Positions 8,207 through 17,790 of a stretch of DNA of 64,000 nucleotides are shown piece by piece (the stretch's first letter is position 1; every line of letters begins with the position of its first letter). The DNA lies in the NCBI GenBank assembly GCA_025936045.1, contig JAICUB010000013.1:1-64000 (forward strand). Reading direction: 5' to 3'. The DNA is from Polyangiaceae bacterium. Lineage in GTDB: Bacteria > Myxococcota_A > Polyangia > Polyangiales > Polyangiaceae. The notes under the pieces were generated by a model, which made no database searches, had not been told where the DNA came from, and was given only the letters and a program-made list of their open reading frames with translations. The position numbers and the translations under genes are program-made.

Positions 8207-9469
8207 ATGCCGACAGGCGGAGCACCCGCACCGGGGTGGGCACGCGCGCTCGCGGCGGTCGCCGTGGTCGCGGGCGTGATCGGCGCCGCGGTCGCACTCA
8301 CGCCACGCCGCGTCCCCGAGCCGCCCGCGGCGGTGACGGCGTGGTCGGTCGTGGGAGACGACGCCGCGCCGAGGGCGAGCGAAGCCCCGACGGCGCCGCC
8401 GGAAGACGCCGGAGCGCCGACCGACGCGGCAGCGCCGGCTGACGGCGGCAGCGACGCCGGCGCCCCGGCTGCTTACATCGAGCTCGACGGGGGGACGCTC
8501 GCCGAGAAAAACGACGCGCTCATCCTCAACATGCAGCACGCCCTCGGCTTGACCGACGAGCAGATCGCGGCGGTGCGGGCCGTCTTCGCGGGCTCGGAGT
8601 ACATCGGCCAAGGCAACCCCAGAGTGTCACGCCATCCACTCTCGCGCGCCGATTGTCTCGATCGGCGCGCCAAGGCACCGCACCTGCCACCCGCCGACGT
8701 CCGCTGCGGCGCCCCGAACATGGTGCCGCTCTACGACCCGACGCGCGGCGAAACGCCGGAACGAGCCAAGGTTTGCATCGATCAGTTCGAATTCCCGAAC
8801 ATGGAGTGCGAATTTCCGGTCGTGTGGGTGCGCGCGAACGAGGCTCAGACCCTCTGCCACGCCGTGGGCAAGCGACTCTGCGACGCGCACGAGTGGGAGG
8901 GCGCCTGCGCGGGCGCGCTGAAGGACGCCGACAGCGAATACGCCTGGGGCGAGCGCCGCATCATGATGCAGTACCTGCACAACCAACACCGCGAGATCGT
9001 GTGGTCCTACGGCAAGGAGAAGAACCACGCCCTCTGCGCCACCGGCTCGAAGAAAGGCCCCAAGTGCATCACGCCGAGCTGGAACGGCTGCGGAACGAAC
9101 GACTACCCCGCGGGCTCGTTTCCCGAATGCGTGAGCCCGCTCGGCGCGTTCGACCTGAACGGCAACGCCGCCGAGCACATGAATTTCCCGCGCACGCCGG
9201 AGCAGCTCGGCAGCCACGGCGGCTCGGGTGAAACGGAGATGAAAGGTAGCTGGTTCATCTTCGAGCGCGAAGAAGCCCACGAAGACGACTGCCGCTGGCG
9301 CGCCCCCGATTGGCACGTCACGCGCATCGACGACACGAACAGCCACCGCAACTACCACCTCGGCTTTCGCTGCTGTCGCGATCTCGAAACATCGAGTATC
9401 GCCGACGGCGGAACCCCGGCGAACGACGACGCCGGCTCATCCAGTAACCAAGACGAGGCAGCACCGTAG
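8207..9469 (+). CDS. FGE/SUMF1-domain membrane-anchored protein
   Basis: A 420-aa protein with one N-terminal membrane helix (about residues 11-30), an Ala/Asp/Pro linker, and a formylglycine-generating-enzyme-like domain from about residue 150. Recognisable pieces are KVCIDQFEFPN, AVGKRLCDAHEWEGAC, GCGTNDYPAGSFPECVSPLGAFDLNGNAAEH (split) and the ending NYHLGFRCC. True FGEs oxidise a sulfatase Cys; many members of this fold, especially in myxobacteria, have other or no known roles, and no sulfatase is nearby. Many Cys residues suggest an extracytoplasmic domain. The next gene, an acetyltransferase, begins 14 bases later. Confidence 0.85.
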   Translation: MPTGGAPAPGWARALAAVAVVAGVIGAAVALTPRRVPEPPAAVTAWSVVGDDAAPRASEAPTAPPEDAGAPTDAAAPADGGSDAGAPAAYIELDGGTLAEKNDALILNMQHALGLTDEQIAAVRAVFAGSEYIGQGNPRVSRHPLSRADCLDRRAKAPHLPPADVRCGAPNMVPLYDPTRGETPERAKVCIDQFEFPNMECEFPVVWVRANEAQTLCHAVGKRLCDAHEWEGACAGALKDADSEYAWGERRIMMQYLHNQHREIVWSYGKEKNHALCATGSKKGPKCITPSWNGCGTNDYPAGSFPECVSPLGAFDLNGNAAEHMNFPRTPEQLGSHGGSGETEMKGSWFIFEREEAHEDDCRWRAPDWHVTRIDDTNSHRNYHLGFRCCRDLETSSIADGGTPANDDAGSSSNQDEAAP

Positions 9470-9483
9470 AGAGCCTCGGCGCC

Positions 9484-9933
9484 ATGCACTACTCCTACGA
9501 ACGGCTCACCCCCCGAAACCCGAGCGACCTCAGCGAGCTCCTGCGCGTCTTCGGCGACGCGTTCGACGACGTCGATACGTACGGGGCGGCCGTGCCGAGC
9601 TCGAGCTACCTCACGACCTTCCTCGGACGACCGCAAAACATCGTGCTCGTCGCCAAGAGCGGCGAAGCCGTCGTGGGCGGCCTCGTCGCGTACGTCCTCG
9701 AAAAGTTCGAACGTGAACGCAGCGAGGTCTACATTTACGACCTCGCCGTCGCCGAACCGCACCGCCGGCGCGGCATCGCTCGGAACCTCATCGAGCAGCT
9801 AAAGCCGATCAGTCGCGCCCTCGGCGCCTGGGTCATCTACGTCCAAGCGGACTACGGCGACGCCCCCGCGATCGCCCTTTACACCTCCATGGGCACACGC
9901 GAGGACGTGATGCACTACGACATACCCGTCTGA
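9484..9933 (+). CDS. AAC(3)-I-type aminoglycoside N-acetyltransferase homologue
   Basis: A 149-aa GNAT protein that closely resembles the AAC(3)-I family, which acetylates the 3-amino group of gentamicin/fortimicin-type aminoglycosides with acetyl-CoA. Shared blocks include KFERERSEVYIYDLAV, the acetyl-CoA loop HRRRGIARNLI, LGAWVIYVQADYGDAPAIALY, and the ending REDVMHYDI; mobile AAC(3)-I enzymes have the same order and almost the same spacing. It follows the FGE-like gene by 14 bases on the same strand, so it is probably co-transcribed and not part of a cassette. Resistance activity is inference from family. Confidence 0.85.
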   Translation: MHYSYERLTPRNPSDLSELLRVFGDAFDDVDTYGAAVPSSSYLTTFLGRPQNIVLVAKSGEAVVGGLVAYVLEKFERERSEVYIYDLAVAEPHRRRGIARNLIEQLKPISRALGAWVIYVQADYGDAPAIALYTSMGTREDVMHYDIPV

Positions 9934-9966
9934 GGCGGGCGCGGGTCGTCCGTGTCGTGGGCTGAC

Positions 9967-12900
9967 TCAGTCGCCGCCGGCCCCCAAATCCCAATCTTCG
10001 CCGAGCGTCTCCGCCTTGGGCGTCGGCAGCGACTCCCCGTTCGGCCCGTCTCTTCGCACGATCATCGTGCGCCGATCGACCGTGTCCTCGTTCTCGCGCG
10101 CGACGACCGTGATCACGTTGACACCGGGCTGAAGCTCCGCGTCGAACGCGAAATCGAGTCGCTTCGGATCGGCGGCGTGGCCGTTCGATTGGTAGAACAC
10201 CTTGCGCGGGCCGACGAAGACGAACACGTCTTTGACGCGATCGCTGTCGGTCGCGTGCCCGGCGACGTGCACCTTGCGTTCGCGCGTCGAAAGACTCGCG
10301 GGCGCCACCTCGAGCAGCGGCGGAGAGTGGCTCAAAACCGGCTCGAATTGCACTTTCGCGGGCCCGGTCGCGCCGTCTTTCAGCGCGCGCGTGTCGACGA
10401 AGCCGAAGCGCGAGTCCCCGAGGTTCACCTTCGTGTAGTCCTGATACACGCCCAGTCGATCGAGAATCGAACCTTTGTCGAGCTGCCCGACCACCGGCGC
10501 GGCGGCGAGCGGCTGTCCGCGCACCACGGCGAGCGCCGGCACGCCGACGAGACCGGTGGCGGGATGCAGCGCGAGCGGCGTCTTCACGACGGGCAGCTTC
10601 GGCTTCTCGCTCGCACCCACGCGCAGATCGCGATCGGTTACGCTGACCTCGACGTTGGCGCTCGGCTCCGCAAGCGAATCGAGTACGTCGAAGGTGAACG
10701 CGACGTTGCGCATTTCACCCGGCTTCATGTTCGAAACGTCGAAGCGGCCGGCGTGCAGCAAGAGCCCGTCGCCCGTCACGTTGCGCAGGTTCGCCTGGGT
10801 TTCGTAGGACGGGCCCTTCCCGACATTTTTCACGCTCAGGTAGATGGTGACGCCTTCACCGAGCTCGATCTGCCCGTCGCCGTCGCCCGGGCGATTGTCC
10901 ACGACCTGATAGTTGTACGCAAAGATCGGGCGCGGCAGCTCGTTGATGGTCGGGCGGAACTCCGCGTCGCGCGGCGGCTCCGCGCCCTCGGCCGAGAACT
11001 GCACTCGCACGATGTCCTGGCGCGTATTCGCGTCCTTCGGCACCTTGCAGACACGCTTCGCGTCTTCGGGCACCGGCTTGGTCGAGCCGGGCTTGCGACC
11101 GTCGACGTCGCAGAAGCCGAGCGGCACCGTCGCCGTGCGCGTCTCGCCGGGTGCGACACGGCCGAAGGCGAGCTCCTTCTCGTCCCAGTAGGGCCCGTCG
11201 CTCTTCGTGACGGCGCGGAGCTGATAGACGGGAGTCTTGCCCTTGTTTTTCACGGAGACCGAGAGCTGCATCGAGTCGCCCGCGGTGATCGTGTCGCCCG
11301 GGCGATCGGTCGTGACCTTCACCTCGTAATCGGCGGCGGTCGGCCCGACGGAATCCTTCGGCGGCGCCGCCCAGTCGATTCCGAGCTTGCCGAGATCGGC
11401 GCTCAGCGCCTCGACCTCGGTGTCCTGCAGCTTCTCGAGGTACTGCTTCGCGGAACGCACCTCGTCCTGCCGTTTGCCCTGCGGCAGCTTCGCCACGAGG
11501 CCGGCCGCCATCTTGATCGGGAAATCGAGCTCGAACTCGTCGTCCAGATCGTCGCCGCGATCGCGGATCGCGGCGCGCGTCTTCTCCGGCAGGTCGTAGC
11601 GCAGCGTGAAGGCCGGACGATCCGTGGTTCGGTGCGCCGTCGTGTTCAGGCTCTTCGTGAGGTCGCGCTCGCGGAGCGCCCGCTCCGAGCGGAAAAGATC
11701 CATATCGACCGTGTCGGCCGTCATCGGATCGAGCTCGATGTCCGGCGTCACCCCGACGCCCTGGATCGAGTAGTCGCCCGGCGTGAGGTACTGCGCGATC
11801 GTGAGCTTGAGCGCGGCGTTCTCCGGCGTCACGTGCGGGTAAACGAGCTGCACGCTGCCCTTGCCGAAGGTCGTCTGGCCGACGATCACGGCGCGATCGA
11901 GGTTCTTGAGCGCGCCCGCGACGATCTCGCTCGCGCTCGCGCTCGCGCCGTTCACGAGGACGACGAGCGGGTACGGTGGTTCGGTGCCGGCCCGGACGGC
12001 GCGCTTCTCGTCGCGCCCCTCGGAGGCGCCGACGGTCGCCACGATCACGCCTTCGTCGAGGAAGCGATCGGCGACTTGCGCGGCCTGGTCGAGCAAGCCG
12101 CCGGGGTTGCTGCGAAGGTCGAGCACGAGGCCCTTGAGCTTGTCCTTCTTGTGGAATTCGGAGAGCGCCTGATCGAGCTCGTCCGAGGTGCTCGAGACGA
12201 ACTGCTTGATGCGCACGTAGCCGATGCCCGGCTGGAGCTGGCGCGCCTCTACCGACTTTACCTGGATCTCTTCGCGCACGAGCTCGAACGGACGCGAGCC
12301 CTGCCAGCCGTCGGCGCCGTCGCGCTGGATCCAGATCGAGACCTTCGAGCCCGGCTTGCCGCGCAGGCGCTGAACCGCGTCGTCGAGCGGCATGTTGAGC
12401 GTCGATTCGTTGTTGATCTTCGTGATGCGATCGAGCTTTTTGAGGCCCGAGCGTCCAGCCGGCGTGCCCGGCATCGGCTTCATCACCGTGAGCATTTGAT
12501 CGCGGATCGAGATCACGATGCCGAGGCCGCCGAAATGACCCGAGGTCGAGATGTTCATCTCGCGGTAGGCGTCGGGGCTCAAAAAGACGCTATGCGGGTC
12601 GAGCGTGCGCAGCATGCCGTTGCAGGCCGCGTACTCGACCTCCCGCAAATCCACGCCCGTGTCCTTGAGGTGCGACTGCAGGAACGAGAACACCTCGCGC
12701 AGGCGCGCCGCGACGTCCCAAGGCCCCTGCACGTTGTCGACACGGAAGTCCTTCGAGTCCGCGTCGACTTGCACCCACACCTTCTGCGTCTTGTCGTCGT
12801 AGCGGATGATGACCTGGGCGACCTCTTTCTGGATCTGGTTGAGGGCGCTCAAGAACATCTGGCGCGGCTTCACGCGCGTGGGGTCGACGTACTTGTTGCG

Positions 12901-13104
12901 GATCGTGTTCAGCGTCTCGCGAACGGCGACGAGCTGCGTGAGATCGTAAGGCGCGCTCGGCTGACCCGGCGCCGCGGCGACGTGCGCGGCAGCGAGCCCG
13001 CGCCAGAGCCCGCCGGTGTCGAACCGCATCGCGAAATAGGAGGCGACCGCGAACACGCCCAGCACGACGACGACGCGACCGAGCCGCTCGAGAGCTCGAA
13101 ACAT
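9967..13104 (-). CDS. MXAN_5808-type S41 C-terminal processing peptidase
   Basis: A 1045-aa exported serine peptidase of the CtpA/S41 family. An N-terminal membrane anchor (about 10-26) is followed by a helical region, a PDZ domain (GGLGIVISIRDQMLTVMKPM, GTPAGRSGLKKLDRITKIN, in parts), and the S41 catalytic core: LDLRSNPGGLLDQAAQVAD, the nucleophile in NGASASASEIVAGAL, and the Lys general base in TFGKGSVQLVYPH. The last 400 residues hold several beta-sandwich-like repeats (VKNKGKTPVYQL, VKNVGKGPSYET) and an SH3-like region, making it about twice as long as ordinary Ctp. It starts 14 bases downstream of the MCE gene stop, suggesting an envelope-maintenance operon. Confidence 0.92.
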   Translation of the reverse strand: MFRALERLGRVVVVLGVFAVASYFAMRFDTGGLWRGLAAAHVAAAPGQPSAPYDLTQLVAVRETLNTIRNKYVDPTRVKPRQMFLSALNQIQKEVAQVIIRYDDKTQKVWVQVDADSKDFRVDNVQGPWDVAARLREVFSFLQSHLKDTGVDLREVEYAACNGMLRTLDPHSVFLSPDAYREMNISTSGHFGGLGIVISIRDQMLTVMKPMPGTPAGRSGLKKLDRITKINNESTLNMPLDDAVQRLRGKPGSKVSIWIQRDGADGWQGSRPFELVREEIQVKSVEARQLQPGIGYVRIKQFVSSTSDELDQALSEFHKKDKLKGLVLDLRSNPGGLLDQAAQVADRFLDEGVIVATVGASEGRDEKRAVRAGTEPPYPLVVLVNGASASASEIVAGALKNLDRAVIVGQTTFGKGSVQLVYPHVTPENAALKLTIAQYLTPGDYSIQGVGVTPDIELDPMTADTVDMDLFRSERALRERDLTKSLNTTAHRTTDRPAFTLRYDLPEKTRAAIRDRGDDLDDEFELDFPIKMAAGLVAKLPQGKRQDEVRSAKQYLEKLQDTEVEALSADLGKLGIDWAAPPKDSVGPTAADYEVKVTTDRPGDTITAGDSMQLSVSVKNKGKTPVYQLRAVTKSDGPYWDEKELAFGRVAPGETRTATVPLGFCDVDGRKPGSTKPVPEDAKRVCKVPKDANTRQDIVRVQFSAEGAEPPRDAEFRPTINELPRPIFAYNYQVVDNRPGDGDGQIELGEGVTIYLSVKNVGKGPSYETQANLRNVTGDGLLLHAGRFDVSNMKPGEMRNVAFTFDVLDSLAEPSANVEVSVTDRDLRVGASEKPKLPVVKTPLALHPATGLVGVPALAVVRGQPLAAAPVVGQLDKGSILDRLGVYQDYTKVNLGDSRFGFVDTRALKDGATGPAKVQFEPVLSHSPPLLEVAPASLSTRERKVHVAGHATDSDRVKDVFVFVGPRKVFYQSNGHAADPKRLDFAFDAELQPGVNVITVVARENEDTVDRRTMIVRRDGPNGESLPTPKAETLGEDWDLGAGGD

Positions 13105-13118
13105 TTGAGAATCTTAAC

Positions 13119-14294
13119 CTATTTTTGCCCGTCGGCGGCCAGGTTGCCGCTCAACGTGCCACCCGTGGAACGGGTGCCGTCGGCCGGAGCGGCGACGGTG
13201 TCGTGCACCGTACCGGCGCTTTCGTCACGCCGGATGGAGTAGCGAACGAGCGCGCGCAGTGCCTTATTCCGGTCGACGTTGCCGAGGACGACCTTCAGGT
13301 CTTCGTAGACGGACGGGTCGATCAGGAGCGCCCCGAGGGTACCCTTGCCGGCGCGGATGTCGGCGATGATCTGCCGGACGTCGCCGCTCATGGCGTTCAG
13401 GTTCTGCATCAGCTGCTGCGACTGGTCGTCCCCGTAAATCAGGCTCTTTGCGACGCCGTTACCGTCCCGAATCCCCTTCAGCGTCAGCCGCACTTCTTCG
13501 GCCGCGCCGCCGAACTGGGAGACGGCCTTGCTCGACTCGTCGCCGTAAAGGACCTCGTGCGCGAGGCCCGGCCCGGTCCTGACCTGAGCGATGACCTGAT
13601 TTACGCCCTGCGCCGTGCGATCGAGCTCGGCCGTCACGCGCTCCAGGTTGGAAACGACCTGCGACAGATGTTCGGCTTCCTTCGGGTCGCTGAGCATGCG
13701 ACCGACGTAGCCTTCGCGCCGATCGACCGCGCCGAGCACGGAGTTCAAGGACGCTACGGTGCCCTTCAAATCCTTCGCCAGCGTCTCGTCGGAGAGCGAG
13801 TCCGTCACCTTCTGGAGGTTGTCGACGACCTTCTCGACCTTGGTCGGCAAGCCCGCGAACTTGCTCATCATGCTCGAGAGGTCGTCGGCCTCCTTCGAGG
13901 CGATGTGGCCGCCCGGCGGCAGGCTGCCCTTGTTCGCCGAGCCGATGCTGATCACCAGCATCTTGTCGCCCAAGAGACCCTTGCCCTCGATGCTCGCGAC
14001 GCTGTCGGCCTTGATGCGTTGCCACTGGTCGGACAGGACGGCCATGTGGACGTGGATCTGGCGATCCGCCGGGGCGGAGTCGTAACCGACCTTCACGACG
14101 CGACCGATGTCGACGCCGCCCATGCGCACGGGTGAGCCCGCGCCGAGACCCTGGACGTCCGTAAAGGACGTCTCGTACTCGAGCTTCTTCTTGAAGAGCT
14201 GGCGCTCCTCCCCAATCATGAAGACGACGGTGCCGATCGCGACCATTCCGGCCAGAACGAACGCGCCGACTTTGTATTCGCGGCTCCTCCGCAT
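13119..14294 (-). CDS. MlaD/MCE-family lipid-transport protein
   Basis: A 391-aa inner-membrane-anchored periplasmic protein. An N-terminal helix (FVLAGMVAIGTVVFMI) is followed by the MCE domain: YETSFTDVQGLGAGSPVRMGGVDIGRV (in parts) and GKGLLGDKMLVIS. The remainder is long helix, typical of MCE proteins that form hexameric lipid conduits. Likely part of an Mla-like phospholipid transport system; the ATPase of that type at 20088 is separated from it and no MlaE permease is in the window. It precedes the S41 peptidase gene by 14 bases on the same strand. Confidence 0.88.
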   Translation of the reverse strand: MRRSREYKVGAFVLAGMVAIGTVVFMIGEERQLFKKKLEYETSFTDVQGLGAGSPVRMGGVDIGRVVKVGYDSAPADRQIHVHMAVLSDQWQRIKADSVASIEGKGLLGDKMLVISIGSANKGSLPPGGHIASKEADDLSSMMSKFAGLPTKVEKVVDNLQKVTDSLSDETLAKDLKGTVASLNSVLGAVDRREGYVGRMLSDPKEAEHLSQVVSNLERVTAELDRTAQGVNQVIAQVRTGPGLAHEVLYGDESSKAVSQFGGAAEEVRLTLKGIRDGNGVAKSLIYGDDQSQQLMQNLNAMSGDVRQIIADIRAGKGTLGALLIDPSVYEDLKVVLGNVDRNKALRALVRYSIRRDESAGTVHDTVAAPADGTRSTGGTLSGNLAADGQK

Positions 14295-14376
14295 GTGCGA
14301 ACTTTTAGTCTTGCGCGTCCGGGCCGTCGCGTCACCCCCCGGGCTCGCTCGTCGCTGATTCGGCGGGCCTCACGTG

Positions 14377-14396
14377 GGGGCCGGGGCCCCGGCCCC
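14377..14396. repeat. Perfect 20-base GC palindrome
   Basis: The 20 bases read GGGGCCGGGG then CCCCGGCCCC, a perfect self-complementary sequence in the 179-base gap between the divergent MCE and mgtE genes. In such GC-rich DNA it may be chance or a cruciform/regulatory site. No T-run follows, so it is not a terminator. Confidence 0.4.
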
Positions 14397-14473
14397 ATGC
14401 CCGGGCGATTGGCAGTCGAGGCGAGCCGGAGGTGTTCCGCTCCGGGGTTACGCGGTGGTAAGCCCCGGACGCC

Positions 14474-15871
14474 ATGCGCATTTCCGCGCTTCTCGCGCCC
14501 GACATCCGCCGAATCCTCGAAGAGGATCCAGAGCAGGTTCGCGAGCTCCTCGAGGAAATCCACCCGGAGGACCTCGCCGACATCGTGAGCGAGCTCGAAC
14601 CCCATCAGGCGGCGCTCCTGCTCGGACGCATGCCGGCAGAAGGCGCCGCGCCGATCTTCGAGCGCCTCGAAGAGCACGAGCAGGAAGAGCTCGCGGAACA
14701 GATGAAGCCGGAATCCGTCGCGCTCATCGCGAGCGAGATGGCGCCGGACGATCGCGCCGACCTCTTCTCGATTCTGCCGCCCGGCATGGCCGAGGACGTC
14801 CTCTCGAATCTCCAGCGCGTCGACCCCCAAGCGGCCGAGGAGATGCGCGAGATCGCGCAGTACGCCGAGAGCGCGGCCGGCCACTTGATGACGACCTGGT
14901 ACGTGACAGGGCGTCCGCGCGACACCATCCACGTCGCATTCGAAGCCGTGCGTTCGCACGCCGAGCTCACCGACACTCCGATTTACAATATCTACGCGCT
15001 GTCCGACGACGGTCGCCTGCTCGGCATCGTGTCGCTGCGCGAGCTCATCATCGCCGCAAAAACGGGCGAAGAGCAGCCGCTCGATCCGCTCTTGCATCGT
15101 AACTTCATCAGCGTGCCGCCCGACATGGATCAGGAAGAGGTCGCGCGCCGCATGGCGAAGTACGACATCAACGCGATGCCGGTCGTCGCCGGCGATGGCG
15201 AGTTGCTCGGCGTGATCACCATCGACGACATCGTCGACGTGCTCACGGCCGCGCAGACGGAAGACGTGCAGAAAATCGGCGGTATGGAGCCGCTCGACGT
15301 CCCTTACTTCAAGACCTCCTTCGCGGCCTTCATCCGCAAGCGCGGCGTCTGGCTGTTGGCGCTCTTCATCAGCGAGTTTTTCACGCAGACGGCCCTGCGC
15401 CATTACGACAACGTGCTCTCCGCGATTCACGGCGCGGCGTATTACGTGCCGCTGCTCGTGAGCGCGGGCGGCAACTCCGGCTCGCAATCCTCGACGCTGA
15501 TCATCCGCGGGCTCGCGACGGGCGAGGTCAAGCTCCGCGATTGGTGGCGGATCGCGTGGCGCGAGCTCGGCATGGGAATCGTGCTCGGGCTCGGGCTCGC
15601 GACCATCGGCTTTTTCCGCGTGCTCATGTACCCCGAACAGCACGCGGCCTTCGCGCTCACCGTCGCGATCGCGCTCGTGGGCATCGTCGTCGCCGGCTGC
15701 ACGGTGGGTGCCATGTTGCCGATCCTGCTCCGCCGCCTCGGCGTCGATCCCGCGACGAGCTCGACTCCCTTCATCGCGAGCTTGATCGACGTGACCGGGA
15801 TCCTAATCTTCGTGAACGTCGCTCAGATCATGATGGCGGACGTCATCACGAGGTTCGAAGTCGTCCACTGA
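14474..15871 (+). CDS. mgtE: MgtE-type magnesium channel
   Basis: A 465-aa Mg2+ transporter. Order: N-terminal helical superfamily domain (about 1-130, with PEDLADIVSEL, PDDRADLFSILP), two CBS domains (about 140-260, with YALSDDGRLLGIVSLREL and MPVVAGDGELLGVITIDDIVDVL, in parts), then a five-helix membrane domain starting near RGVWLLALFISEFF. The conserved GGNSGSQSSTLIIRGLATGEV block, which includes pore residues, and the final D of DVTG are present. Length is normal. The acidic cytoplasmic part senses Mg2+ in the family. Transcribed divergently from the MCE-S41 pair. Confidence 0.96.
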   Translation: MRISALLAPDIRRILEEDPEQVRELLEEIHPEDLADIVSELEPHQAALLLGRMPAEGAAPIFERLEEHEQEELAEQMKPESVALIASEMAPDDRADLFSILPPGMAEDVLSNLQRVDPQAAEEMREIAQYAESAAGHLMTTWYVTGRPRDTIHVAFEAVRSHAELTDTPIYNIYALSDDGRLLGIVSLRELIIAAKTGEEQPLDPLLHRNFISVPPDMDQEEVARRMAKYDINAMPVVAGDGELLGVITIDDIVDVLTAAQTEDVQKIGGMEPLDVPYFKTSFAAFIRKRGVWLLALFISEFFTQTALRHYDNVLSAIHGAAYYVPLLVSAGGNSGSQSSTLIIRGLATGEVKLRDWWRIAWRELGMGIVLGLGLATIGFFRVLMYPEQHAAFALTVAIALVGIVVAGCTVGAMLPILLRRLGVDPATSSTPFIASLIDVTGILIFVNVAQIMMADVITRFEVVH

Positions 15872-15915
15872 GCCCACGAGCGAAGCGGCGGGCAGGGCCG
15901 GCGCAACGTCCGCGT

Positions 15916-17706
15916 TCAGAGGCACTCGGGACGCATCTTCTTGATGCCGTCCTTATCGACGAAGAAGGGCGATTCGCAGTTTGCGGCGTGGGGCGCGGCC
16001 GTGGGCGCGGCCGTCGCAGTCCCGGCGGGGTTCTCGGCCGCGGGGCGCGCGCGAACGCCCGAACGCACGAAGCGCGAGCGCCCCTTGGCGGTCGAGCCCT
16101 GCCCCTCGTCGTCCGCCACCGTGGCCGCAGGGGCTGCGGGCGTCGCTTGCGTGAGCGAGAGCTCGAGCCTCGTGTCCTGCCGCGACGTGAACTCCGACGT
16201 GGCGGGGTTGAAGCCGTCGGCCTCTGCGCGGAAGCGATGCACCGTATCGTCGACTCGCATCACCTTCGAGGTGGGATTCGACGGCAGCGGATCACCATCG
16301 AGGTAGAGCTTGGCAGCGGTCGGCGTCGCGCGAAATTCGATCGTCGCGCTCGTCGGCGCGGGCGCGACTTGCGGCACACTGGCGGTTACCGTCTCGGCGC
16401 GCGGCGACTCGCCGGCGCTGCCCGAACCGGAGCGCTTGAGCCAGAACCCGGCGCCCACGAGCAGGAGCAGCACCGGGACCGCCCACAAAGCCCGCGAGCG
16501 GCGCGGCGAAAGCATGCCGCCCTGTTGCGTGGGGATCCAGGACGGATGCGTGCCCGTCGTCGTCGTCGTCCCCCTCACGTCGGAGGTGAGCACCGGGATG
16601 CCGCGCGAGCCGGAGGTGGAATGGTCGTCGCTCCCCGCGAGCGCGAGCTGGCGCTCGACGAGGGCTTTGATCTCCGTCCGCTTGTCCGCGAAGAGGGTCG
16701 AGACGTGCCGCGCGATGTCCTTCTGCTTTGCGGGCTCGCGCAGGCGCTCGCAATAGGCTTCGAGATCCTGCTGGAGCTCGAGCGCGGTGTGGTAGCGCTG
16801 ATTCTGATCCGTCGCGAGCGCCTTCATCACGAGGCGATTGAGCTCGTCGTCGCACGACGGATTCGCGCTCTGCGGCGTCGGGATTTCCCCGTTGATCACG
16901 CGCCGCATGATGTGCACGTCGGGCGTGTCTTTCCAGAGCTTGCGGCCGGTCGCAGCGGCCCACAGCATGCAGCCGATCGAGTAGATGTCGGCGCGCCGAT
17001 CGACGTTGTCGGCGATGGTCTGCTCGGGCGCCATGTAGGCGATCTTGCCTTTGACGATGCCGGTCGCGGTATGCGTCGACGACGTGGCCGCCTTCGCGAT
17101 GCCGAAGTCGAGCACCTTGACCTGCCCGTCGTACGTGACGAACACGTTTTGCGGTGAGATGTCGCGGTGGACGAGCTGGAGCGGCGCGCCGTCGTACGCA
17201 CGGAGCTCGTGCGCGTAATGCAGACCTTCGAGCGCGGCGATGATCACGCGGAGGTGGAGCGCCAAACCGAACGGGCGGCCCGCTTGCTCCGAGCGCTTGA
17301 TCACCGTCGAGAGCGCCTGGCCCTCGAGGTACTCCATCACGATGACGTGGCGATCGCCTTCCGTGCCGACCTCGTACGTTTGCACGACGTTCGGATGGTT
17401 CAGCTGCGCCGCGAGCCTCGCCTCGTCGAGGAACATGGAGAGCGCGTAGGGCTCGGCGCTGAGATCGGGCAAAAGCGCCTTCAAAACGACGAGCTTGTTC
17501 ACGCCGCCCGGCCCGTGCGCGACGGCCAGATAAACGTTCGACATCCCGCCGCGCCCGAGCTCGGAGAGAATGCGGTAGCGCCCGACCCGCAGCACGGGGC
17601 GCTCGAAGCTGACGGAGCTCACCTCGTTGAAAAGGGGCCCGCTCGAGCTCGACGGTGTCGGCTCGCCATTTGAGCTCGCATCAGAACTCATGCGCTTGCT
17701 GAGCAT
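15916..17706 (-). CDS. Hanks-type Ser/Thr protein kinase with PEGA-like C-terminus
   Basis: A 596-aa membrane kinase. The catalytic domain spans about residues 40-310: glycine loop LGRGGMSNVYLA, catalytic loop VHRDISPQNVFV, DFGIAKAATS, and the APEQ motif. A linker leads to one membrane helix (LWAVPVLLLLVGAGFWL, about 410-427) and an extracytoplasmic PEGA-like domain (EFRATPTAAKLYLDGDPL). The last residues are Ala-rich and end in a short Cys-containing segment. ATG at 17706 is preferred to 17691 because GAGG lies 5 bases upstream. Substrate unknown; typical of the many myxobacterial kinases that sense envelope signals. Confidence 0.93.
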   Translation of the reverse strand: MLSKRMSSDASSNGEPTPSSSSGPLFNEVSSVSFERPVLRVGRYRILSELGRGGMSNVYLAVAHGPGGVNKLVVLKALLPDLSAEPYALSMFLDEARLAAQLNHPNVVQTYEVGTEGDRHVIVMEYLEGQALSTVIKRSEQAGRPFGLALHLRVIIAALEGLHYAHELRAYDGAPLQLVHRDISPQNVFVTYDGQVKVLDFGIAKAATSSTHTATGIVKGKIAYMAPEQTIADNVDRRADIYSIGCMLWAAATGRKLWKDTPDVHIMRRVINGEIPTPQSANPSCDDELNRLVMKALATDQNQRYHTALELQQDLEAYCERLREPAKQKDIARHVSTLFADKRTEIKALVERQLALAGSDDHSTSGSRGIPVLTSDVRGTTTTTGTHPSWIPTQQGGMLSPRRSRALWAVPVLLLLVGAGFWLKRSGSGSAGESPRAETVTASVPQVAPAPTSATIEFRATPTAAKLYLDGDPLPSNPTSKVMRVDDTVHRFRAEADGFNPATSEFTSRQDTRLELSLTQATPAAPAATVADDEGQGSTAKGRSRFVRSGVRARPAAENPAGTATAAPTAAPHAANCESPFFVDKDGIKKMRPECL

Positions 17707-17790
17707 AACATCCTCGCGCCGCGCTCGCTCGCGCGGCCGGCCCCGCTCCCAACGGCCATGTAGGTGTCGGTCGTACTTCGCGTCATGTGC

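Noticed and set aside
9952-13242. A 1096-codon open frame on the plus strand opposite the S41 peptidase and MCE genes
   Set aside because: It is antisense to genes with clear catalytic motifs, is very rich in Arg/Ala/His, and has no recognisable domain. Long antisense frames are normal at this G+C.
14377-14396. GC palindrome as a terminator between MCE and mgtE
   Set aside because: The two genes are divergent, so nothing needs to end there, and there is no T-run.
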